DNA of 64,000 bases from an uncultured Pelagibacteraceae bacterium (lineage in GTDB: Bacteria; Pseudomonadota; Alphaproteobacteria; Pelagibacterales; Pelagibacteraceae), in assembly GCA_902610675.1 (NCBI GenBank), contig CACLWP010000001.1:56372-120371 (forward strand), written 5' to 3'. The position numbers and the translations under genes were made by a program. A model generated the notes under the pieces. The model did not search any database, was not told where the DNA came from, and was given only the letters and a program-made list of their open reading frames with translations. Within the stretch, counting starts at the first letter, position 1, and each line of letters begins with the position of its first letter. This document shows, in pieces, positions 45,913-58,046 of the stretch.

Positions 45913-46775
45913 ACTTTCCACCTATTATGTGTCCAAATCCACTGATCTGGATTAGACATTATCATTTTTTCTAAAATTTTATTAAGTTTATTTGTAATAT
46001 CACTTGTTGTCTCATTTCTTGAAAATTTGACAGCATTTAAAATTTTTAATTGAAAAGTATCATCAATTAATCTTTCGATATAAATAGGCACAACTGCTGT
46101 ATCAAATTTTTTAATAAATTGAGCAGGAATTGTGGTTGTTAAAGCTTTTTGACCAAACAATTCTGACTTAATTCCCTCAGAAACTCTTTGGTCAATCATC
46201 AATGCAATTGATGTTCCATTTTTAAATTCTTTAAGCAACTCTTTTGTTCCAGAAATTCCTTTTTTTATTTGCTTTTTACAAATATATTTTTTTCTTATTC
46301 TCTCCATTAAAGGGTTGAGAAACATATTATTTAATGGTCTATAAACTGCTGCTAAATTAATATTAGACTTTTCTAAGTGCATTGCCATCAATTCAAAGTT
46401 ACTAAAATGGCCAGATATAAATATTACTGGTTTTTTTTGTAATTTTATTTTTTCAAGTTCCTCTTGATTCTCAATCATAATTTTTTTTGAAAATTTTGAG
46501 TCATGTCTAAAATTTTTAATAAACACATATTCTGAAAAAATTTTTCCATAATTTATCCACATCTTCTCAATGATTTCATTCTGCTTGGCTTTGTCGATAT
46601 TTGGTAAAGCTAAAGATAAATTTCGATACAAAATTTTTTTTGATCTAAACAATGGGCCAATATTTTTGAAGATAAAACTAGAAACTAACAGAGAAATTTT
46701 TAATCCAAATACTTTCATTACTATAAGTAAAGTAATGATAACGATAAATTCAATAAAATATTTAATTTCTTTCAT
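45909..46775 (-). CDS. lpxL: Lauroyl/myristoyl lipid A acyltransferase (LpxL/HtrB family)
   Basis: A 288-residue membrane-bound acyltransferase adding a secondary acyl chain to Kdo2-lipid A. One N-terminal membrane segment (about 8-30) is followed by the catalytic H(x4)E motif SGHFSNFELMAMHLE (about residues 119-133) and the RxxxxG region LMIDQRVSEG. ATG 46775 is preferred to the TTG just before it. It is the last gene of the ubiA-msbA-waaA-lpxK-lpxL set and overlaps lpxK by 14 bases. Confidence 0.92.
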   Translation of the reverse strand: MKEIKYFIEFIVIITLLIVMKVFGLKISLLVSSFIFKNIGPLFRSKKILYRNLSLALPNIDKAKQNEIIEKMWINYGKIFSEYVFIKNFRHDSKFSKKIMIENQEELEKIKLQKKPVIFISGHFSNFELMAMHLEKSNINLAAVYRPLNNMFLNPLMERIRKKYICKKQIKKGISGTKELLKEFKNGTSIALMIDQRVSEGIKSELFGQKALTTTIPAQFIKKFDTAVVPIYIERLIDDTFQLKILNAVKFSRNETTSDITNKLNKILEKMIMSNPDQWIWTHNRWKV

Positions 46776-47718
46776 CAATCTTAGACTTAATAAATTTAAT
46801 TAGTTTATCTTTTTTAGGGATCCTCAGATCTATTTCTACAAAGTTTATTTCACTTTTTAAATCATCAGGTATTTTAATATAATCTTTTTCAGTAGTAAGA
46901 ATTTTTAAATCTTTGTGTTTGGCAATTTCTAAAATTTTTTGGATATCTTGATTTTTATAATCATAATGATCCGCAAAAATTTTTTCGTCAATTATGTTAA
47001 AATTATTATTTTCTAGAATTTCCTTAAAACTCCTTGAATTTCCAATACCAGAAAAAATTAAATATTTATTAGAAAGATTAAAACGTTTGATATTTTTTAT
47101 TTCTACATATGTATCAAAAACTTCAATTTTTGGATTTATATCTTTTATTACCAATTTTATTTTGTTCAGATCAATATTTGCATTAGTAACTTTTAAAAAA
47201 ACTCCATCATATTTTCTTAAACTATTAATTTCTTCTCTCAAAGGACCAGAAGGTATCAGTAAACCATTACCGATCCAATTCTTACTATCGAAGCAGACAA
47301 ATTTTAAATCGTAATCTATCTTTTTTTCTTGAAGACCATCATCAAAAATTATTAGTTTGTAATTTTTTTCAATTGCACGTTTTATTATTTCATCTCTATT
47401 TTTTAATGAAATAATTTTTGATTTATTCTTTAATAAAATATACTCATCTTTCTGATCAAAGTAGTATTTTTTTGCATTCACAACATTATAGTTTGTATTT
47501 TTAAGCAATTCATAAAGTTTTAATGTTGTGGGTGTTTTTCCAGTACCTCCTAAATATATATTTCCAACACATATTGATTTAATTTTTTTAAATTTCTTTT
47601 TTGGATATAAGTTAGAAAAAAAAATATTTCCTTTCATCAATAAAGTTAATGGTAATAATAGATAAGCTAAAAAATTAGGTTTTTTAAAATCCCAAAATTT
47701 AGGTTTGTGTAGATTCAT
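46762..47718 (-). CDS. lpxK: Tetraacyldisaccharide 4'-kinase LpxK
   Basis: A 318-residue inner-membrane kinase adding the 4'-phosphate of lipid A. The P-loop is VGNIYLGGTGKTPTTLKL (about residues 52-69), and IIFDDGLQ and GPLREEI follow in the expected order. It starts ten bases after the waaA stop and ends inside lpxL. Together with waaA, msbA and lpxL it shows that this organism makes an acylated, Kdo-carrying lipid A. Confidence 0.94.
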   Translation of the reverse strand: MNLHKPKFWDFKKPNFLAYLLLPLTLLMKGNIFFSNLYPKKKFKKIKSICVGNIYLGGTGKTPTTLKLYELLKNTNYNVVNAKKYYFDQKDEYILLKNKSKIISLKNRDEIIKRAIEKNYKLIIFDDGLQEKKIDYDLKFVCFDSKNWIGNGLLIPSGPLREEINSLRKYDGVFLKVTNANIDLNKIKLVIKDINPKIEVFDTYVEIKNIKRFNLSNKYLIFSGIGNSRSFKEILENNNFNIIDEKIFADHYDYKNQDIQKILEIAKHKDLKILTTEKDYIKIPDDLKSEINFVEIDLRIPKKDKLIKFIKSKIDERN

Positions 47719-47728
47719 TTAATAATTT

Positions 47729-48961
47729 CTAACAAATTTCCTTATAAGTTTTATTTAAAATATTTTTTCCAATCAAATATAAACTTTGCGATATCTGTTT
47801 AGGGCGATTTTTTTTCTTAAAAGTCGCATCAAGTAAATCCGAAAGGTTATTATGGTTGGTTATTTTTTTAGATAGCCTTTTATTTTTGAGGAAATCATAA
47901 ATTTCCTTAAAATTTGAGATATTCGGACCATGGAATACTTTGCATCCGTACCTTGCAGCTTCTAATGGATTTTGTCCCCCATGATTTATAATTGAGCCAC
48001 CTAAAAATACATTTTTACATTCTTTGTAGAATAATTTTGTTTTACCATAAGAGTTTACTAAATAGATACTCGTATCAGGACTTATCCGTTTTTTTGGTTC
48101 ATCTAAATGAATTTTTAAATTGAGATTACTCAATTCATTTTCAATTGATTTAACTCTACCAATATGTCTTGGAATTATTATTGTCAAAAGATTCTTATAT
48201 TTTTTTGAAAGTTTCAAGTGGGTTAGACCACAAAATTTTTCTTCACTATAATGAGTACTTGATGCACACCATGAATTTTTTGATTTTATAAATTTTCTCA
48301 CACTTTCATCTAATTCCAAATTCTCGTTCTCTGACTGACTAAATTTAAGATTTCCAATAAATTTTGTATTTTTAGCTCCCAGTTTTTTTAAATATCTCTT
48401 TGACTCTAAACTTGAAGAGAAACAAATCTGAAATTTTTTAAATAATAATTTTGCAAAATTAGGAAAAATAAGCCATTTTCTCAAAGTCTTTTTGGTTATT
48501 CTACCATTCAAGAGAATAATTGGAACTTTTTGGGTAGATAAGTTATTTATTGTATTTGGCCATATTTCAGAATCTATAAAAAAAACTTTAGAAGGTTTCC
48601 AATAATCTATAAATTTTTTGGAAATAAAATTACAATCAATCGGAAAAAATTGATGAATCGTCTTTTTTAAATTTAAATTTTTAATTATTTTTGATGAACT
48701 TACTGTATTAGAGGTAATTAAAATTTGACTAACACTTTTATTTTTTTCAAATCTTTCAATTAATGGGATCACACTTTGCAGTTCTCCCACACTAGCACCA
48801 TGAAACCAAATTAATTTACCATATTTTTTATTTTTTGAAAAAAAACCGAATTTTTCTTTAAATCTAGATGGATCCTCTTTATTTTTGATTAATCTTACAA
48901 TTAATATTAATGGAGAGAAAATAAAAACAATGTTTATTAAAATTTTGTAAATAAAAAGCAT
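47729..48961 (-). CDS. waaA: 3-deoxy-D-manno-octulosonic acid transferase
   Basis: A 410-residue GT30 enzyme that adds Kdo to lipid IVA. One N-terminal membrane segment is followed by LIWFHGASVGELQSVIPLIE (about residues 50-69, with the catalytic Glu), FIDSEIWPNTI and GGSIINHGGQNPLEAARYG (about 320-338), which are the classic motifs. Length is normal. It shares one base with the msbA stop. Whether it adds one or two Kdo residues cannot be told. Confidence 0.95.
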   Translation of the reverse strand: MLFIYKILINIVFIFSPLILIVRLIKNKEDPSRFKEKFGFFSKNKKYGKLIWFHGASVGELQSVIPLIERFEKNKSVSQILITSNTVSSSKIIKNLNLKKTIHQFFPIDCNFISKKFIDYWKPSKVFFIDSEIWPNTINNLSTQKVPIILLNGRITKKTLRKWLIFPNFAKLLFKKFQICFSSSLESKRYLKKLGAKNTKFIGNLKFSQSENENLELDESVRKFIKSKNSWCASSTHYSEEKFCGLTHLKLSKKYKNLLTIIIPRHIGRVKSIENELSNLNLKIHLDEPKKRISPDTSIYLVNSYGKTKLFYKECKNVFLGGSIINHGGQNPLEAARYGCKVFHGPNISNFKEIYDFLKNKRLSKKITNHNNLSDLLDATFKKKNRPKQISQSLYLIGKNILNKTYKEIC

Positions 48962-50712
48962 TACATTTTAATTTGTTTATTATAAAAATTTTTATAAATA
49001 GATGATTTACTAATTAGCTCTTCATGATTACCTTCAGCGACTATATTGCCTTGATCAACTACATAAATTTTGTTTGAATTTAAAATTGTAGATAGTCTAT
49101 GAGCTATTACAATTGTTGTTCTATCTTTTGTTAGATAGTTGATTGCTTTTTGTATTTTATCCTCTGTTTCGGCATCTAGTGAGGAAGTAGCCTCATCCAG
49201 TAAAATAATCTTACTTTTTTTTAGTATCGCTCTTGCAATTGATAGTCTCTGTTTTTCACCACCAGATAACCTAATACCATTTTCTCCAATTTTTGTATTG
49301 TATTTATCTTTTAACTTTTCAATAAATTCTGATGCAAAAGAAAGTTTTGCTGCGCTATATATCTCCTCGTCAGTTGCATCCATGTCAGCATAAGCAATAT
49401 TATTCTTGATTGTATCATCAAATAAATTTGTATCTTGGCTTACAAATGAAATTTGATTTCTTAAAGATTTAATTTTTGTTTCGTAAATTGACTGATTATC
49501 TATAGTGATATCACCTTCGTTTGCATCATAAATTCTTGGTATTAAGTTAAGTATCGTTGATTTGCCACTACCACTGTACCCAACCAGTGCCGTCATTTTT
49601 CCACCAAGCATTTTTAAGCTAATATTTTTTAAAGTGATTTTTTCTAAATTATCTTCTTCTGAATTTTCATAGGAAAATTTAATATTTTTAAATTCGATAT
49701 TTCCTTTATTAAGAATTAAGTCTTTATCATCAGGGTTTTTTTTGAGTTCTGATCTTTCATCAATAATCGGAAGAATTCTTTTTGCTGAAACTAGGCCATT
49801 ATTTATAACAATATTTAAAGTAGCTAATGATCGAACAGGTTGATATGCTAACATCATAGCAGCTAAAAAAGAAAAAAAGTTACTAATTTCTATTTCGTCA
49901 TTCATTATTAATCTTCCAGTAAAATAAATTAATATTGCTATTATAACTCCAGTCATTGTTTCCATAATTGGAGAAGCTCTAACAAAGATAATTGCCATTT
50001 TCCTACTTCTTTCCTTTACTTTATTCAAAAAAATTTGAGCACGATTTTTTTCGTAAATTTCTTTTTGAAAAATCTTTATTAACTTATGATTCTTAAAAAC
50101 TTCTATTAAATAAGAACTTAAAACACCAGCCCACTCCATTTGTTCAAATGAAACTTTGGTTATTCTTTTCCCTAGTGCTCTTGAAGCAAATGATGCTAAA
50201 GGTATCATTATTATAGCAATCAGTGATAACTTCCAGTTTTGATAAAACATTACGCTCATTAATCCAATCAGTGTAAAAAAGTCTTTAAAAAGATTTAAAA
50301 TCCCAGTAGAAACTAAGTTCGTTAAATGACCTACATCATTAGTTAAGTTAGAAATAAATTTTCCACTATGTTTATTGTCTATTAGCTTTGTGTCAGCATC
50401 AATTAAGTTATTTAACATATCAACTTGAACGTCTCTTCTTACATTTTCAGAAACAGTGATCATTAAAACTTTTGCAATATATAAAGACAAACCTTTGATA
50501 GAAAAAGCGACTATTATTAAAAGTGGGATAATTATCATCAATGTTTCATCTTTATTCATGAAAATTTCTTTAATAGCTGGATCCAAAAGATAGGCAATAG
50601 ATGATGTACTTCCTGCAACAGCTATAGAGAGCAGCAAAGCAAAGATAATTTTCTTTAAATGTTTTTTTGTATAATCTTTATAAAGTCGTTTTATAACTTT
50701 TACGTCCATCAT
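48961..50712 (-). CDS. msbA: Lipid A flippase MsbA-type ABC transporter
   Basis: A 583-residue half-transporter with six transmembrane helices (about residues 18-320) and a C-terminal ATPase domain. Walker A is VGYSGSGKSTIL (about 385-396), the signature is LSGGEKQRLSIARA (about 489-502), and Walker B is IILLDEATSSLD (about 509-520). Context with waaA and lpxK makes lipid A the probable cargo. The start shares a base with ubiA, and a second ATG follows directly. Confidence 0.92.
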   Translation of the reverse strand: MMDVKVIKRLYKDYTKKHLKKIIFALLLSIAVAGSTSSIAYLLDPAIKEIFMNKDETLMIIIPLLIIVAFSIKGLSLYIAKVLMITVSENVRRDVQVDMLNNLIDADTKLIDNKHSGKFISNLTNDVGHLTNLVSTGILNLFKDFFTLIGLMSVMFYQNWKLSLIAIIMIPLASFASRALGKRITKVSFEQMEWAGVLSSYLIEVFKNHKLIKIFQKEIYEKNRAQIFLNKVKERSRKMAIIFVRASPIMETMTGVIIAILIYFTGRLIMNDEIEISNFFSFLAAMMLAYQPVRSLATLNIVINNGLVSAKRILPIIDERSELKKNPDDKDLILNKGNIEFKNIKFSYENSEEDNLEKITLKNISLKMLGGKMTALVGYSGSGKSTILNLIPRIYDANEGDITIDNQSIYETKIKSLRNQISFVSQDTNLFDDTIKNNIAYADMDATDEEIYSAAKLSFASEFIEKLKDKYNTKIGENGIRLSGGEKQRLSIARAILKKSKIILLDEATSSLDAETEDKIQKAINYLTKDRTTIVIAHRLSTILNSNKIYVVDQGNIVAEGNHEELISKSSIYKNFYNKQIKM

Positions 50713-51578
50713 TAACTTAGCTTTCCTATTAGCACTGAAATAAAAATTAGTAACCCAAGAAAATTATTAGATTTGAATATTTTTAAACAAATTGATGGAT
50801 CTTTAGAACTAAAATTTTTCAATTGAAAAAAATACATATGGTAAACAATCGTTATTAAAAAAATAAAATATAATTGGTTAAACTCATTTAAATAACCTAC
50901 TGTTATCAAACTTAATAAAAGGATTGTGTAACATGTATATAAAAAAATAATTGGGTTAGATTTGAATTTTATTGATGTTGATTTAAGTCCTATAATTTCG
51001 TCATCTTTAATATCTTGAAATCCGTATATTGTGTCGTATCCAAGTGTCCAAAATATGGCTCCTAAATAAAATGCAATTGGTATTATATCAACCCCGGCGT
51101 TTATTGAGGTCCAACCTAAAATTAAACCATAATTAAATGTAATTCCTAAAAAGAGTTGCGGCCAATATGTAAATCTTTTCATTAATGGATAGGTAAAAGC
51201 TAAAGGCATGGAAGCTAATGCAATAATTATTGTAAATAGATTAAAATTAATCAGTACAAAAAAAGCCATGATACATAGAAATCCTGAATAAAAAATCGCA
51301 AGTTCAACAGATATTTTTCCTGAGGCTATTGGTCTATTTTTAGTTCTAAAAACTCTTTTATCAAATTTTCTGTCGAGAATATCATTAACAATACATCCTG
51401 CAGAACGCATCAATACAGATCCTAAAAAAAATAATAATAAATAAAATAAATAAATGTCTTTATTTGATGAAAAATCGTATGCTATTGTTAGTCCCCACGC
51501 ACAGGGCCAAAATAATAGCATGTATCCAATCGGTTTTTTTACTCTGATAAGATCTGCAAAAAGATTTAATTGGTTCAT
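50712..51578 (-). CDS. ubiA: 4-hydroxybenzoate polyprenyltransferase
   Basis: A 288-residue membrane prenyltransferase of ubiquinone synthesis, attaching the polyprenyl chain to 4-hydroxybenzoate. The metal/diphosphate motif NDILDRKFDKRV (about residues 66-77) and the second motif YDTIYGFQDIKDDEIIGLKS (about 180-199) are intact. About eight transmembrane segments are predicted. It is the first gene of the minus-strand lipid A set and shares one base with msbA; the functional link may only be co-location. Confidence 0.94.
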   Translation of the reverse strand: MNQLNLFADLIRVKKPIGYMLLFWPCAWGLTIAYDFSSNKDIYLFYLLLFFLGSVLMRSAGCIVNDILDRKFDKRVFRTKNRPIASGKISVELAIFYSGFLCIMAFFVLINFNLFTIIIALASMPLAFTYPLMKRFTYWPQLFLGITFNYGLILGWTSINAGVDIIPIAFYLGAIFWTLGYDTIYGFQDIKDDEIIGLKSTSIKFKSNPIIFLYTCYTILLLSLITVGYLNEFNQLYFIFLITIVYHMYFFQLKNFSSKDPSICLKIFKSNNFLGLLIFISVLIGKLS

Positions 51579-51609
51579 AAGATTTTACTTGTAAATAACA
51601 AAGGCAAGA

Positions 51610-52035
51610 TTGATAATCAAACTGATTCGTATGAATATTGATTATACTGTGACAGCTTTGATGTTTCCCGCAATACCATTGTTGATGGCAGTTTATAGTA
51701 ATAGATTTCATTCATTAAGCATTTTGATTAGACAGCTTCACGATGAACACGTGTATGAAAAGCACATTCCTCCCGAGTGGAAAAAACAGTTTATAAATTT
51801 AAGTGGAAGAATAACCCTTCTTAGATGGACTATTTTATTTGCTGCTTTTGGTTTTTTATTTAATATGTTAACTGTATTTGCTCTTTACCTAAGTGAAGTT
51901 TTTTTGGCGAGGATAATTTTTGGTTCATGTTGTCTCTCTATGATTATTTCAATATTATTTTTTATTAGAGAGATTCATATTTCAACAAACGCTCTTAAGC
52001 TTCACATGTCTGATATGGACGTAAATGTAGATTAG
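51610..52035 (+). CDS. DUF2721-family membrane protein
   Basis: A 141-residue protein with three predicted hydrophobic segments (about 10-28, 72-96, 97-118). LTALMFPAIPLLMAVYSNRF-like start and LIRQLHDEH, followed by RITLLRWTILFAAFGFLF, fit the DUF2721 family. Function is unknown. It lies alone between the ubiA promoter region and the convergent quinone reductase, whose stop it overlaps by four bases. Confidence 0.75.
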   Translation: MIIKLIRMNIDYTVTALMFPAIPLLMAVYSNRFHSLSILIRQLHDEHVYEKHIPPEWKKQFINLSGRITLLRWTILFAAFGFLFNMLTVFALYLSEVFLARIIFGSCCLSMIISILFFIREIHISTNALKLHMSDMDVNVD

Positions 52036-53003
52036 GGAACTATGACTGCTGGACCAGTTAATAATCTCGATTCTAAATCTTTATGAGCTTGAGCAGCATC
52101 TTTTAGTGGGTATTTTTTTGAAATTTCAACATTGAATTTTTTTGATAAGATTGCGTCAAAAACTTTTTTTGCTGACTCTACAAGCTCTTCTCTCTTTATG
52201 GTGTAATGAGCAATAGACGGTCTTGTAAAAAAAAGTCCCTTTGCGTTTATATCTTTTTTAACATCAATAGTATCTACGTAACCTGAAGCGTTTCCAAATG
52301 CTACCATCATTCCTCTAATCTTTAATGTTTCAATAGACCCTTTAAATGTTTTGATACCGACACCATCATAAACTACATCTATTCCATTTTTACCTACGAT
52401 TTTTTCTACTTCACCAACAAAATTTTTTTCAGAATAATTTATAACATGATGACAACCATTCTTTTTAGCTACTTCTTCCTTAGATTTTGAACCAACAGTT
52501 CCAATCACTTCAGCACCCAAAGCATTAGCCCAAGGACATAATATTTGACCAAGACCACCAGCTGCAGCATGATATAAAACTTTATCCCCCTTTTTTAATG
52601 GATAGGCTCTATGTAATAAGTATTCTGCAGTAATTCCTTTTAATGTAATGCAAGATGCTACCTCATCAGAGATACCATCAGGGACAGAAACTAGTTTTTC
52701 TTCAGGCATTATTTGCTTTTCTGAATAAGCTCCGATAGGCATTGATGCATGAGTAACTCTATCACCAACTTTAAATAATTTTACTTCAGATCCAACTTCT
52801 TGAATTACTCCACAAGCTTCAAGTCCAATACCACTAGGTAATGGGATAGGATAAAGGCCTGTTCGATGATAAATATCTATAAAATTTAAACCAATTGATA
52901 AATTTTTAATCAACACTTCTTTTGGTCCAGGCTCACCTAATTCTACATCTTTAATAACCAAAACATCTGGTCCACCAAATTTATCTATTTGTACTGATTT
53001 CAT
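52032..53003 (-). CDS. qor: NADPH:quinone reductase (zeta-crystallin family)
   Basis: A 323-residue zinc-free medium-chain dehydrogenase/reductase. The N-terminus VQIDKFGGPDVLVIKDVELG and NFIDIYHRTGLYPIPLPSG are the family start; the NADPH loop is YHAAAGGLGQILCPWANALG (about residues 143-162), with AAGGLG in place of GxGxxG. The C-terminus ends ESRLLTGPAVIVP. It reduces quinones or alpha,beta-unsaturated carbonyls. Three bases separate it from pirin upstream on the same strand, so they are probably co-transcribed. Confidence 0.93.
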   Translation of the reverse strand: MKSVQIDKFGGPDVLVIKDVELGEPGPKEVLIKNLSIGLNFIDIYHRTGLYPIPLPSGIGLEACGVIQEVGSEVKLFKVGDRVTHASMPIGAYSEKQIMPEEKLVSVPDGISDEVASCITLKGITAEYLLHRAYPLKKGDKVLYHAAAGGLGQILCPWANALGAEVIGTVGSKSKEEVAKKNGCHHVINYSEKNFVGEVEKIVGKNGIDVVYDGVGIKTFKGSIETLKIRGMMVAFGNASGYVDTIDVKKDINAKGLFFTRPSIAHYTIKREELVESAKKVFDAILSKKFNVEISKKYPLKDAAQAHKDLESRLLTGPAVIVP

Positions 53004-53006
53004 TAT

Positions 53007-53843
53007 CTACTTTACAAATGTACCACTATGATAATCCTGAACAGCTTGCAAGATCTCTGCTTTAGTGTTCATTACAAATGGTCCACCTCTAGCTATTTCT
53101 TCATTTATAGGTTTACCAGAAATAACCAGGAATTTTGCATCAGTTTGTGATCTGACTTTTAAATCCTCACCTTTCGATAGTAAGATTAAAGTACTATCCT
53201 TAACTTTTTCATGTTTTTTTTCACCGATTTTGATTTCGCCTTTTATGAGGTAGATAAATGTATTGTGCGTGGAGGGAAGACTAAATTTAAAATCTTTTTT
53301 TTTATCTAATTCAACATCAAAATAAACGGGTTCAACATTATGACCTTTAACTGGACCTTCAGCTTTTTCAAATTTACCTGCAATAACTTTTACTTGTTTA
53401 TCATCATCTTTATGAACACTCATTTTATTTGCATCAATATAAATATATTCTGGTTTACTCATCTTTAATTTTGCTGGCATATTTATCCACAATTGAAATC
53501 CATGAAGTTTCCCCTCTTTCATTGCAGGCATCTCAGAGTGAATAATTCCACTTCCTGTTTTCATCCATTGTACGTCGCCTGCAGTCATTTTTCCTTTTCC
53601 ACCAGTGCTGTCTTCGTGTTCGAAGTCACCAGCAAGCATATAAGTAACTGTTTCAATTCCTCTGTGTGGATGTGGGGGAAAGCCAGCGATATAATCTTCA
53701 CTATTCTCTGAACCAAATTCATCTAGCATTAAAAAAGGATCAAAATAATTTGGTTCAACACCGATACTTCTTTTTAATTTAACTCCAGCTCCATCTGATG
53801 CTGGAATAGGATCAATAATTTTCATTACCTCAATATTTTTCAT
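53007..53843 (-). CDS. Pirin-family protein
   Basis: A 278-residue bicupin of the pirin family. The metal-binding N-terminal cupin is in GFPPHPHRGIETVTYMLAG (about residues 56-74, with two conserved His) and continues to GSGIIHSEMP (about 103-112). The C-terminal segment ARGGPFVMNTKAEILQA is the family end. Bacterial pirins can act on flavonols such as quercetin or regulate pyruvate dehydrogenase; no role can be assigned here. It precedes qor on the minus strand. Confidence 0.93.
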   Translation of the reverse strand: MKNIEVMKIIDPIPASDGAGVKLKRSIGVEPNYFDPFLMLDEFGSENSEDYIAGFPPHPHRGIETVTYMLAGDFEHEDSTGGKGKMTAGDVQWMKTGSGIIHSEMPAMKEGKLHGFQLWINMPAKLKMSKPEYIYIDANKMSVHKDDDKQVKVIAGKFEKAEGPVKGHNVEPVYFDVELDKKKDFKFSLPSTHNTFIYLIKGEIKIGEKKHEKVKDSTLILLSKGEDLKVRSQTDAKFLVISGKPINEEIARGGPFVMNTKAEILQAVQDYHSGTFVK

Positions 53844-53879
53844 TAATCTAAAATAGTTGTTATATTTTAATTTGCAATA

Positions 53880-54119
53880 TTACTTTTTGTTATGCGAACC
53901 ATCACAAAAAGGTTGTTCATTTGTTTGTTTGCATACACAAAAAAACATTCTTTTAGTAAATTCAGCTTTATAGACCAGAGGTTTAAACTCTGTTCCTTTA
54001 TGTGAACCATCACAAAACGGCTGCTTAGAACTTTTACCACAACTACACCAATAATAAGACTTTCCTTGTTCAACATCTATCGCCAATGCACCTTCCTCAG
54101 CTCTTTGTCCTTTATTCAT
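53880..54119 (-). CDS. Dual CDGSH iron-sulfur domain protein
   Basis: A 79-residue protein with two CDGSH-type 2Fe-2S binding motifs: YYWCSCGKSSKQPFCDGSHK (about residues 22-41) and FFCVCKQTNEQPFCDGSHNK (about 59-78). Each has the CxC...C...H ligand set. Such tandem bacterial proteins, related to mitoNEET, are small cluster-carrying proteins of unclear role, possibly redox sensing or cluster transfer. It is between the HAD and pirin genes on the minus strand, with about 36 bases to the pirin start. Confidence 0.92.
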   Translation of the reverse strand: MNKGQRAEEGALAIDVEQGKSYYWCSCGKSSKQPFCDGSHKGTEFKPLVYKAEFTKRMFFCVCKQTNEQPFCDGSHNKK

Positions 54120-54137
54120 ATTCCCTACTTTTTTAAT

Positions 54138-54800
54138 TTAAATCAAATTGATAAGCTCACTTAAATTTTTAACTTGATTATTAGGTTTGTAATCAAGATT
54201 GTCAAAGATATTATTATTTCTATTTACCCAAATAGAATTATAACCATAATTTCCTCCTCCAGAAACGTCCCACGTATTTGCACTTAAGAAAGCAACTTCA
54301 TTACTTTTGATTTTATATTTCTTAATGGGTAGGTCATAAACTTTCGAATCTGGTTTATAAATTCCAACTTCTTCTATAGAAAATAAATCATCAAATAGAT
54401 TGTCTAAATTATTACTCTTAACTAATTCTTTTAAGAGAGATGGAGTTCCATTTGAAAGTATAGCTAATTTCAAATTCTTTTCTTTTAATTTTTCGAGAGT
54501 TTCTGGAACTTCTTTAAAGGGTGAAAGAACTTTATATAAGCTCAACAATTCATTTTTCATTGATGCATCTATATTAAAAGTTCTCATTGATTTATCTAAA
54601 CTATCCTCGGTAATTTGCCAAAAATCTTTGTGTCTTCCCATAAGGCTTCTAAGCCAGGTGTATTCTAGCTGAGTTGTTCTCCAAAAGTTTGCGAAACCTT
54701 CCCACTTTGCTCCAATTTTATTTTTACATTTTTCAGCAGCCGAATTTACATCAAACAATGTGCCATAAGCATCAAAAATTATTGCTTTAATATTTTTCAT
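54138..54800 (-). CDS. Haloacid dehalogenase type II-like hydrolase
   Basis: A 220-residue HAD hydrolase. Motif I is IIFDAYGTLFDVNSAA (about residues 7-22), which is the type II haloacid dehalogenase form; LAILSNGTPSLLKEL is motif II and FLSANTWDVSGGGNYGYNSI (about 172-191) holds motif IV. In the family a nucleophilic Asp removes halogen from 2-haloacids; marine bacteria often carry it. A phosphatase activity is possible. It is divergent from rsmE with 17 bases between the starts. Confidence 0.9.
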   Translation of the reverse strand: MKNIKAIIFDAYGTLFDVNSAAEKCKNKIGAKWEGFANFWRTTQLEYTWLRSLMGRHKDFWQITEDSLDKSMRTFNIDASMKNELLSLYKVLSPFKEVPETLEKLKEKNLKLAILSNGTPSLLKELVKSNNLDNLFDDLFSIEEVGIYKPDSKVYDLPIKKYKIKSNEVAFLSANTWDVSGGGNYGYNSIWVNRNNNIFDNLDYKPNNQVKNLSELINLI

Positions 54801-54817
54801 AAATTAACTTAACATAA

Positions 54818-55522
54818 ATGAGTAATATTAGATTATTTTTTTCAGATACTTTATCAGCTAACATGATTGATAAACTCAATAAGAATCAATCACATTATTT
54901 AAGTAAAGTGATGAGAATAAAAGAAAATGAGATTTTCTCTCTATTTAATAAAGAAGGAGAGTGGGAAGCAAAAATTTTAGAGATATCTAAAAATATTGTT
55001 GAATTTAAAATTACAAAACAACTAAGACAAAAACATAATACCAAGGAATTATGGTTAGCGTTTTCTCCTATCAAATCAAATTATCAGAATTTTATGCTGC
55101 AAAAAGCAACAGAGCTTGGAGTGACTAAGTTTATGCCCATTATTTTTGATAGAACTGTTGTTAGAAAAATTAATAAAGAACGTTTAGAAAAAATAGTTAT
55201 TGAAGCTAGCGAACAATCAAATCGCATTAATGTACCTCCAATTGAAAGTCCTCAAACTTTGGATAATTTTTTAAAAAAAAAAAATTTAATGAATTTAATC
55301 TTCACAGATTTAAATTCTGATAATAGAAAAGTTGACAAATCTAAATTAACAGACAAACCAATATGTATAATTATAGGACCAGAGGGTGACTTTTCAGAAG
55401 CTGAAAGAGATAAGATTCTTTCTTTCAAAAATGTTCAGCCAATTAAAATCAATGATAATATATTAAGATCAGAAACAGCAGTCATATCAGCAATTTCGAT
55501 CGTAAATTACGTAATTACTTGA
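54818..55522 (+). CDS. rsmE: 16S rRNA (uracil1498-N3)-methyltransferase RsmE
   Basis: A 234-residue SPOUT-type methyltransferase of U1498 in 16S rRNA. The knotted SAM site is in IIGPEGDFSEAERDKI (about residues 186-201) and the late LRSETAVISAISIVNYV (about 216-232). An N-terminal PUA-like domain (about 1-70, containing QSHYLSKVMRIKENE) is present. Normal length. It precedes the cytochrome oxidase operon after 60 bases. Confidence 0.95.
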   Translation: MSNIRLFFSDTLSANMIDKLNKNQSHYLSKVMRIKENEIFSLFNKEGEWEAKILEISKNIVEFKITKQLRQKHNTKELWLAFSPIKSNYQNFMLQKATELGVTKFMPIIFDRTVVRKINKERLEKIVIEASEQSNRINVPPIESPQTLDNFLKKKNLMNLIFTDLNSDNRKVDKSKLTDKPICIIIGPEGDFSEAERDKILSFKNVQPIKINDNILRSETAVISAISIVNYVIT

Positions 55523-55582
55523 TAAATTGTCGCGAAAACTAAAGTGTAATTTTTATAAAAGAGCTTTATATAGCTATTTAGA

Positions 55583-58026
<2,444 letters not shown>

Positions 58027-58046
58027 AATTCAAAGCTTTAAAATTG

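Noticed and set aside
51460..51711. 83-residue minus-strand ORF upstream of ubiA
   Set aside because: It overlaps ubiA and the DUF2721 gene in another frame and shows no coding signature.
53867..54076. 69-residue minus-strand ORF overlapping the CDGSH gene
   Set aside because: It is the alternative frame of the CDGSH gene, whose two metal motifs clearly mark the real frame.
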